Of a stretch of DNA of 28,794 nucleotides, positions 24,106-28,794 are shown piece after piece (positions within the stretch are counted from its first letter, which is position 1; each line of letters starts with the position of its first letter). Origin of the DNA: CAZMCT01 sp964564785 (GTDB lineage Bacteria; Planctomycetota; Phycisphaerae; UBA1845; Fen-1342); the NCBI GenBank assembly GCA_964564785.1, contig CAZMCT010000038.1:1-28794 (forward strand), given 5' to 3'. The translations under genes and the position numbers were made by a program. The notes beneath the pieces were generated by a model that ran no database searches, was not told the origin of the DNA, and worked only from the letters and a program-made list of their open reading frames with translations.

Positions 24106-24416
24106 GTGTAGGAGTTGAACGGGGAGGTGTTGCGACCGGAACGGGGTCTGACTTCGCGTCCCCACCGGCTTCCGCCGCTGAAAAACGGGACAGTCACCAC
24201 GGGAGGGGGGGTGGCTTTTCACGCTGCCGTGATGGTGGGTTGACGCGGAGCCAGCCCCGTCTGTCAACGGGCGGTTAGCGGTGAACGGCGGGCACCATGC
24301 CCCGTGAGGTATCTGTTCGCAGATCCTGCGCGGCGGACCGCGGCGAGAGCAGCTTGCCGGGAGAAAGAATGCCGATGTTCCGGCCAGCGGATCACGGGCT
24401 GCGTCGTGATCCGATG

Positions 24417-24872
24417 TCAGTAATCCAGCGTCAGAATCCGTCCCCGGGTGAAGTTGAAGAACGCGTCCCTCTCGGCGACCTTCACACCGGGCATCAGGTC
24501 CTCGGGCTGCCGGCCGGCGGCTTTGAGGCACCCAGGACAGGCGTAGAGTGGTACGCCCTTGCCGATCAAGGCTGCGAGCTGTGTTTTCGACGAGTCGAAG
24601 GTCGGGAACGTCACATCCTTCGCGTCGTTGAGCACGAGGTTGACACCCCTCAGGTCGAAGTATACGAGCACGTCGCGATCGGCCGACATCAGGTTGGCCA
24701 TCTTCAGCGCCATGAGGACGGCGTGCGGGTCCTCCACGCCTTTGCTGACATGCACGAAAACGCCGTCGCGCGGGCCGGTGCGCTGTTCATGCCGGCCGCT
24801 GCTTTGACAGCCTCCCACGACGCCCGCGAGCAGGAAAACTGTTGCCCATGGACACCCTCTGCCGTGCACCAT
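24417..24872 (-). CDS. DsrE-family lipoprotein
   Basis: 151 aa from the ATG at 24872 (GGAG 8 nt upstream; the frame is open further but begins convincingly here). A short basic start and hydrophobic run end in the lipobox VVGGC (Cys22), so the protein should be exported and lipid-anchored. The mature part is a DsrE/DsrF-like fold: DGVFVHVSKGVEDPHAVLMA, VLVYFDLRGVNLVL, and a conserved Cys loop LYACPGCLKAAG with two Cys. DsrE-type proteins carry sulfur on a Cys in sulfur relay systems and are mostly cytoplasmic; an exported form is less usual. Substrate unknown. It stands alone between a gene-free stretch and a pseudogene. Confidence 0.82.
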   Translation of the reverse strand: MVHGRGCPWATVFLLAGVVGGCQSSGRHEQRTGPRDGVFVHVSKGVEDPHAVLMALKMANLMSADRDVLVYFDLRGVNLVLNDAKDVTFPTFDSSKTQLAALIGKGVPLYACPGCLKAAGRQPEDLMPGVKVAERDAFFNFTRGRILTLDY

Positions 24873-24983
24873 CGCCTGATCTCCATTGTGAGCCTGTCCA
24901 CCAGTTCTCGTCCCGACGGCGGAGCACGAGCCGGGCGCAAAAACCCCGGGAGCGCCGCCGAATCTCAGTCGCCCGGCCACCTC

Positions 24984-25437
24984 TTACACGAACTGCAACG
25001 CCCGATCCCGATCGCGGCGCATATCCTCCACACCTTCAAGTCCGACCCAATACCGCATCACGCCGTCGGTGACGCCAGCGCCCATGCGGTCCTCGTGGGA
25101 CATGCCCACGTGCGTCAAAGTATGGCGGTACGACGACCGTCCGCCGAAGCAGGCCGGATGCTGCTCCACCAACCCGCGCGACGGTGTCCTACAGCCCCCG
25201 CACTGTCGGGTTGCGGACGCGGGTATCAACATCGCCGGTCGCCCGCCCGCCAACGGGCGCGGCTCCATTTGCAGCATGGCGTGACGCGCGCGTCGCCGAC
25301 CGGCGGATCGGCCCATTGACCACGCCGCCAGGGTCGTCTCCGGCCCGGGCACGCACCGGCCGCGTATTGTTGAACCCTGCAATGCAATGAGTCGCACGGA
25401 CCTCAGTTGCCCCGGCGCTCGCATTGTGAGACCGCAT
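24984..25437 (-). pseudogene. Decayed Cys/Met-metabolism PLP enzyme (cystathionine synthase/lyase family)
   Basis: Two pieces of one family appear in order but in different minus frames. The first (25437 to about 25190) resembles the N-terminus: a THC-I-G start, DPGGVVNGPI-RSAT, and TRVRNPTVRGL, matching the usual TR-x-GNPT-x-x-LE before a stop. The second (about 25150 to 24984) resembles the last 50 residues: THVGMSHEDRMGAGVTDGVM followed by VGLEGVEDMRRD-RAL. The roughly 250 or more residues between them, with the PLP Lys, are missing. This is an internally deleted, frameshifted remnant, not a working gene. The exact family member (MetB, MetC, MetY or MdeA type) cannot be told. Confidence 0.55.
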
Positions 25438-25561
25438 GTGTTTCACAACCTGTCTCCGGTTGCCGGTTCAACACAGCGGCGATCCGCTCACACCTGACCT
25501 ACCTGCGAACGTGGCCGTCGGCCGGGAGCGTTCCCGGACTCTGTGGCCGCAGCGCTGCGGC

Positions 25562-25909
25562 TCACCGTGACTCTCGCAGATGCTCGAGCGCGTGGATCAC
25601 CTCCGGAACGTGAGTAAACGCGGGGCCGCCCCGCATCATGACCGCGACCCCGGCGGCCTCGAGAATCTGTTCCGGCGTGGCCCCGGCGTTCAGACTCTTC
25701 TCCACGTGCAGGTTCAGGCAAGGTACGCAGGTTTCGGCCACCGCGATACCGAGCGCGATCAGCTCCTTCTCGCGCACGCTGAGCGCGCCCTCCTTCATTA
25801 CTGCCTGAAAGAGCCCGCCGAAGCCGCGCAGCAGCTCGGGGGCCGACTGTTTGAACTTGCTCTGGTCCGCGGCCCACTGTTCGAAGAATCTCGCCACTTC
25901 ACTGCTCAT
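25562..25909 (-). CDS. Carboxymuconolactone decarboxylase/AhpD-like protein
   Basis: 115 aa from the ATG at 25909 (GAGG 5 nt upstream); longer readings cross into the thioesterase gene. Small helical protein with the AhpD-type redox motif ETCVPCLNLHVEK: CxxC at 61-64 with His68 and Glu59. EKELIALGIAVAE before it is family-typical. AhpD-like proteins act as thiol-disulfide reductants or peroxidase partners; real decarboxylases of the family lack the CxxC. It follows the PaaI-type gene by 17 nt and belongs to the same leftward cluster. The substrate is unknown. Confidence 0.9.
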   Translation of the reverse strand: MSSEVARFFEQWAADQSKFKQSAPELLRGFGGLFQAVMKEGALSVREKELIALGIAVAETCVPCLNLHVEKSLNAGATPEQILEAAGVAVMMRGGPAFTHVPEVIHALEHLRESR

Positions 25910-25926
25910 GGAATCCTCGTCGCACA

Positions 25927-26403
25927 TCATTTCGGCCCGCAGCCCGCCGCAACCGCCTGCGGCGCGGCCATCGGGCGTCTTTTGTCCAGGAACTTGCCGA
26001 CCGCCGTTGCACGGAGCTGGTTGGCCTGACGAAGCTCGGCCCGCAGAACGAACAGCGGCGGAGACGCTCGTTCGACGCGCGCACGCAGCTCCAACAAGGC
26101 GTCGCTCTCCACCGGATGCCGAAAACGTATGCATAGCTCAGCGGTCAGGCCGCAACGCCCGTGCGCGAACAGGCAGTTCGTCATCGCTGCGTCCAGCAGC
26201 GTCGAAATGACGCCGCCGTGCACCATGCCATTGTAGCCTTCGAGCGTCACGTCGGGCCGGAACGTCGCCCGCACACCGCCGTCTTCCGTCACCCGGAAAC
26301 GCAGGCGTGGCGCATGTCCATCGACCCGGCCGCATGCAATGCAGCGGCCGTGCGCCTGCGCGCGAGTCCGCTCCAGCAGTAGCTGGCAGCTCTCAATGGT
26401 CAC
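25927..26403 (-). CDS. PaaI-type hotdog thioesterase
   Basis: 158 aa from a GTG at 26403, with GGAG about 10 nt upstream; it overlaps the NifX-like gene end by 11 nt. The hotdog signature NGMVHGGVISTLLDAAM (about residues 58-74) contains the HGG and the acidic D that cluster around acyl-CoA in the PaaI family. A CIACG pair near residue 21 is seen in a subgroup of these proteins. Family members hydrolyse acyl- or aryl-CoA thioesters in the cytoplasm. The presence beside Fe-S ATPases is unexplained. The upstream in-frame extension lies in the NifX-like gene and is not used. Confidence 0.87.
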   Translation of the reverse strand: MTIESCQLLLERTRAQAHGRCIACGRVDGHAPRLRFRVTEDGGVRATFRPDVTLEGYNGMVHGGVISTLLDAAMTNCLFAHGRCGLTAELCIRFRHPVESDALLELRARVERASPPLFVLRAELRQANQLRATAVGKFLDKRRPMAAPQAVAAGCGPK

Positions 26404-26731
26404 AGGGGTTGGCTCCGGTCGGCAGTGTGCCCGCGAGATAGGCCGCCACGATCTCGTCGGCCGCGTCGGGCGGCGCGCCGATGACCACTTGGATCCCCTT
26501 CTGGGCGAAGAGCTGCTGGGCACGTTGCCCCATCCCGCCGGCGATGATCACCTCGGCGCCCTGCTCATGCAGCCAGCGCGGCAAGACGCCCGGCTCATGG
26601 GGCGGCGCGCGGTGCACCGCCTTGGCGCGGGTCGTCTTGGCGGCCGGGTCGACGTCGTAGATGGCGAACTCGGCGCAGTGTCCGAAATGGCTGCTCAGGC
26701 GGCCGTTGTCCATCGGGATGGCAATCTTCAT
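26393..26731 (-). CDS. NifX/NifB-C-terminal-like (dinitrogenase FeMo-cofactor family) protein
   Basis: 112 aa, one complete domain of the family. It opens MKIAIPMDNGRLSSHFGHC, with the family-typical HFG, and continues EFAIYDVD, IIAGGMGQRAQQLF and IQVVIGA. Proteins of this size bind or carry metal clusters and are common in organisms without nitrogenase, so it does not show N2 fixation. GAGGAG lies about 8 nt before the ATG, and a 45-nt gap separates it from the ATPase gene upstream. Small proteins like this often accompany Mrp/MinD-type Fe-S ATPases, as here. Confidence 0.92.
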   Translation of the reverse strand: MKIAIPMDNGRLSSHFGHCAEFAIYDVDPAAKTTRAKAVHRAPPHEPGVLPRWLHEQGAEVIIAGGMGQRAQQLFAQKGIQVVIGAPPDAADEIVAAYLAGTLPTGANPCDH

Positions 26732-26776
26732 CTGGCGATTCTCCTCGGGTTACTGGGTCGTCCTGTCCGCGCCCGC

Positions 26777-27772
26777 TCAGATCAACTTGCAGGCGTCCCA
26801 CACTGCACGTACGTCCTGCGCAACCCCATCCGTCGCATGTTCCACGATGGTGCGCCCGGCCACCTGGGCCGCGGTGACGGCCCGGTCGTAGCGCACCCGG
26901 CCGGCGACCCGCAGACCCTGTTCGCAGGCCGCGGCCTCGATCTGCGCGGTCAGGTCGGGGTTCAGGTCCCACTTGTTGACGCACACCCAGGTGGGGATTC
27001 CAAAATGCCGCGTCACCTCCGCCACCCGCTCCAGGTCGTGCCGGCCGCTGACGGTGGGTTCGGCGACGATGAGTGCGGCGGTGGCCCCCGTCAGCGAAGC
27101 GATGACGGGACAGCCGATGCCGGGGGCGCCGTCAATCAGAATCAGCTCGCGTCCGGTCTGCCTGGCAACATCCCGCGCCTGCTCCCGAACCAGGCTGACC
27201 AGCCTGCCGGAGTTCTCGGCGGCCGCCGCCAGCCGGGCGTGAACCATCGGCCCGCAGCGGGTGTCCGAGATGAACCACTCGCCGCAGGTGCGCTCGACGA
27301 AATCTATCGCCTCAACCGGACAGAAGCGCACACATACTCCGCAACCCTCGCAGGCCAGCGGGTCGATAACGAACGCCGGCAGTGCTGTGTTGCCGGAAGC
27401 CTCCTGCATTTCGCGCAGCGCCAACTGCGTGTGTACGGTGCACGAGCGCCGACAAAAATCGCAGTCGCGGCAGGCTGCCTGAAGGTCAACGTTGCTGACC
27501 AGCTCGCCACCGTCACTTGGCCGGACCGCGCCGAAGCGACAGTACGTACGGCAGGCGCCGCAACGAATGCAGTCCGACTGACGTATGGCCGCCTCGCGCC
27601 CGCTGCGGAACTTCACACGTTGGCGAATCTGCGGCGTCAACACCAGGTGCAGGTCCGCCGCGTCCACGTCGCAATCCGCGACGACGGCGTGGCCTGCCAG
27701 GACGGCGAACGAGGCGGTGAGGCTCGTCTTGCCGGTCCCCCCCTTGCCGCTGATGACCACCAGTTCCTTCAT
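26777..27772 (-). CDS. MinD/Mrp-type ATPase with three ferredoxin-like clusters
   Basis: 331 aa. P-loop ATPase of the SIMIBI class: deviant Walker A GKGGTGKTS (residues 9-17), DCDVDAADLHL (33-43), and the Walker B-like ILIDGAPGIGCP. The inserted Fe-S part has CxxCxxCxxxC motifs at C68-C78, C101-C111 and C141-C151; homologues normally have two. Such proteins are thought to help deliver Fe-S or metal centres, or to couple ATP use to redox. Its ATG overlaps the stop of the second ATPase gene by 4 nt (ATGA), so the pair is translationally coupled and may form a heterodimer. Confidence 0.9.
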   Translation of the reverse strand: MKELVVISGKGGTGKTSLTASFAVLAGHAVVADCDVDAADLHLVLTPQIRQRVKFRSGREAAIRQSDCIRCGACRTYCRFGAVRPSDGGELVSNVDLQAACRDCDFCRRSCTVHTQLALREMQEASGNTALPAFVIDPLACEGCGVCVRFCPVEAIDFVERTCGEWFISDTRCGPMVHARLAAAAENSGRLVSLVREQARDVARQTGRELILIDGAPGIGCPVIASLTGATAALIVAEPTVSGRHDLERVAEVTRHFGIPTWVCVNKWDLNPDLTAQIEAAACEQGLRVAGRVRYDRAVTAAQVAGRTIVEHATDGVAQDVRAVWDACKLI

Positions 27773-28641
27773 GCGAGGCGGCTCGCATCAACTTGGACCG
27801 ACATCTCGTGCTCCAGTCGTTTCCACAGGTCTACCAGCGCCGCGCGCAGCTCCGGTACGGCCGTCACCATCAGATCCCCGCGGGAATAGGCCTCGGCCAC
27901 CCGTCGATCGTCCGGAATGCGCCGCAGCACTGGAATGGCTTCCTCGGTACAGTAACGCTCCACGCGATCGTCGCCGACATCGGCCCGATTGATGACCACC
28001 GCCGGCGGCACGCCGATCTGCCGCACGGTCTCGACGGCCAGGGTCAGGTCATGCAGGCCGAACGGCGTCGGCTCGGTCACGAGCAGGACGAAATCACAGT
28101 CGCGCACCGCGGCGACGACCGGGCACGACGTCCCGGGCGGCGCGTCGATGATCTGCCAATCGACGTTCGGGGCGGCGGCGCGGACGGCCCGAATGACCGG
28201 GGGACTCTTGGCCTCCCCCACGTTGAGCAGGCCGTGAACGAACTGCACCGGTCCCGCGTGTCCGCTCTCAACCCGCCCGATCTCGCGCGGCACTTCGATG
28301 ATCGTGCGTTTCGGGCACACGAGGGCGCAGCCGCCGCAACCGTGGCACAGCTCGGGAAAGACAAGCGGCTTGTCGCCCAGCCAGACGAGCGCGCTGTACC
28401 GGCAGACCTGCGCGCACAGCCCGCAGCGGTCGCAGCCGTCGACGAGAACTTGCGGCACCAGCAGCGTCACCGGCTCGCGGGTTTCGATGGTCGGTTTGAG
28501 GAACAAGTGACCGTTCGGCTCTTCGACGTCGCAGTCGACATAGGCCACGCGCCGGCCAAGCTCGGCCGCGACGACGGCCAGGTTCGTGGCCAGGGTGGTC
28601 TTGCCGGTGCCGCCCTTCCCGCTGGCGATGGCGAGCTTCAT
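27769..28641 (-). CDS. MinD/Mrp-type ATPase with two ferredoxin-like clusters
   Basis: 290 aa, paralogue of the downstream ATPase. Deviant Walker A GKGGTGKTT (residues 8-16), YVDCDVEEPNGHLFL, and IIDAPPGTSCP are clear. Two [4Fe-4S] motifs are inserted: CDRCGLCAQVC and CHGCGGCALVC, near residues 70-110. Family members act in Fe-S or metal-cofactor assembly. The gene begins 9 nt after the Gly-rich gene's stop and overlaps the next ATPase by 4 nt, so all three lie in one transcript with the NifX-like gene. Confidence 0.92.
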   Translation of the reverse strand: MKLAIASGKGGTGKTTLATNLAVVAAELGRRVAYVDCDVEEPNGHLFLKPTIETREPVTLLVPQVLVDGCDRCGLCAQVCRYSALVWLGDKPLVFPELCHGCGGCALVCPKRTIIEVPREIGRVESGHAGPVQFVHGLLNVGEAKSPPVIRAVRAAAPNVDWQIIDAPPGTSCPVVAAVRDCDFVLLVTEPTPFGLHDLTLAVETVRQIGVPPAVVINRADVGDDRVERYCTEEAIPVLRRIPDDRRVAEAYSRGDLMVTAVPELRAALVDLWKRLEHEMSVQVDASRLA

Positions 28642-28650
28642 GCCGGCACC

Positions 28651-28794
28651 TCAGCGGGCCCCGCCACGACCACCGCCCATGCCGCCACCACCGCCGCCCC
28701 GGACGCGTCCGCAGCCGCCACCGCCGCCGCGCCCACGGCCCATCCCGCGACCCTGGCCGCGGCCCGGACCGGGACCACAGCCTTGGCCGAGGCC
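28651..28794 (-). CDS. C-terminal end of a Gly-rich protein (start beyond window)
   Basis: Open minus frame from the right edge to a TGA at 28651-28653, 47 residues. They are nearly all Gly and Arg with a few Met, Cys and Gln (GMGRGRGGGG, GGGMGGGRGG). This composition resembles small Gly/Met-rich proteins (DUF5320-like) that often precede NifX/Mrp-type ATPase genes in anaerobes. The family cannot be proved from this part. It ends 9 nt before the ATPase start. Confidence 0.6.
   Translation of the reverse strand, partial: GLGQGCGPGPGRGQGRGMGRGRGGGGGCGRVRGGGGGGMGGGRGGAR

Noticed and set aside
24042..24278. 78-codon rightward frame in the gap after the LuxR gene
   Set aside because: No ribosome site, low-complexity product and no resemblance to a family.
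26393..26731. Nitrogen fixation suggested by the NifX-like gene
   Set aside because: This family is widespread without nitrogenase, and no nif structural genes are in the window.
26339..27889. 516-codon rightward frame opposite the NifX-like and ATPase genes
   Set aside because: It overlaps well-recognised leftward genes and has no recognisable domain or start signal.

Overview
The window is GC-rich (about two thirds by eye) and densely packed. Apart from two rightward genes near 9.4-10.9 kb, every supported gene is on the minus strand. It looks like an anaerobic or facultatively anaerobic, respiratory bacterium: there are multihaem c-type cytochromes with CxxCH motifs, a cytoplasmic [NiFe] hydrogenase, HdrA, electron-transfer flavoproteins, a hybrid-cluster protein and ferredoxin-type ATPases. 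The phylum cannot be fixed from this sequence; Planctomycetota-like or deltaproteobacteria-like lineages would fit.

Layout, left to right. (1) 1-6919, minus: a respiratory cytochrome cluster. In transcription order it encodes a 7-haem lipoprotein, a possible 65-aa peptide, an 8-haem domain fused to a membrane cytochrome b, a membrane-anchored 3-haem protein, and an NHL-propeller protein with at least 12 haem motifs that runs off the left edge. (2) 7150-9343, minus: a ferredoxin-domain protein followed by a short (class III-like) hybrid-cluster protein. A divergent Crp/Fnr regulator starts at about 9455. A perfect FNR-type palindrome lies at 9450-9463. (3) 10214-10885, plus: a stand-alone CoaB. 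(4) 11194-23920, minus: one long, tightly packed gene train. In transcription order it runs LuxR-type regulator, HdrCB-like Fe-S protein, EtfB, EtfA, membrane Fe-S/CCG oxidoreductase, HdrA, MvhD-like, hydrogenase small subunit, hydrogenase large subunit, hydrogenase maturation protease, cyclic-nucleotide-type sensor, receiver protein. (5) 23921-24416 has no gene but carries palindromes and short repeats. (6) 24417-25437, minus: a DsrE-like lipoprotein and the decayed remains of a Cys/Met-metabolism PLP enzyme. (7) 25562-28794, minus: an AhpD-like protein, a PaaI-type thioesterase, a NifX/NifB-C-like protein, two MinD-type ferredoxin ATPases and the end of a Gly-rich protein.

The most interesting assembly is region 4. 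HdrA with MvhAGD is the known core for flavin-based electron bifurcation from H2. Here it sits in one operon with EtfAB and with two CCG-domain Fe-S proteins, one of which has its own membrane domain. This suggests an H2-linked bifurcating or confurcating complex that exchanges electrons with ferredoxin and, through EtfAB and the membrane Fe-S protein, with the quinone pool. The acceptors and stoichiometry are inference. The cytochrome cluster on the left could provide a periplasmic route from quinol to an unknown acceptor, but nothing in the sequence ties it directly to the hydrogenase.
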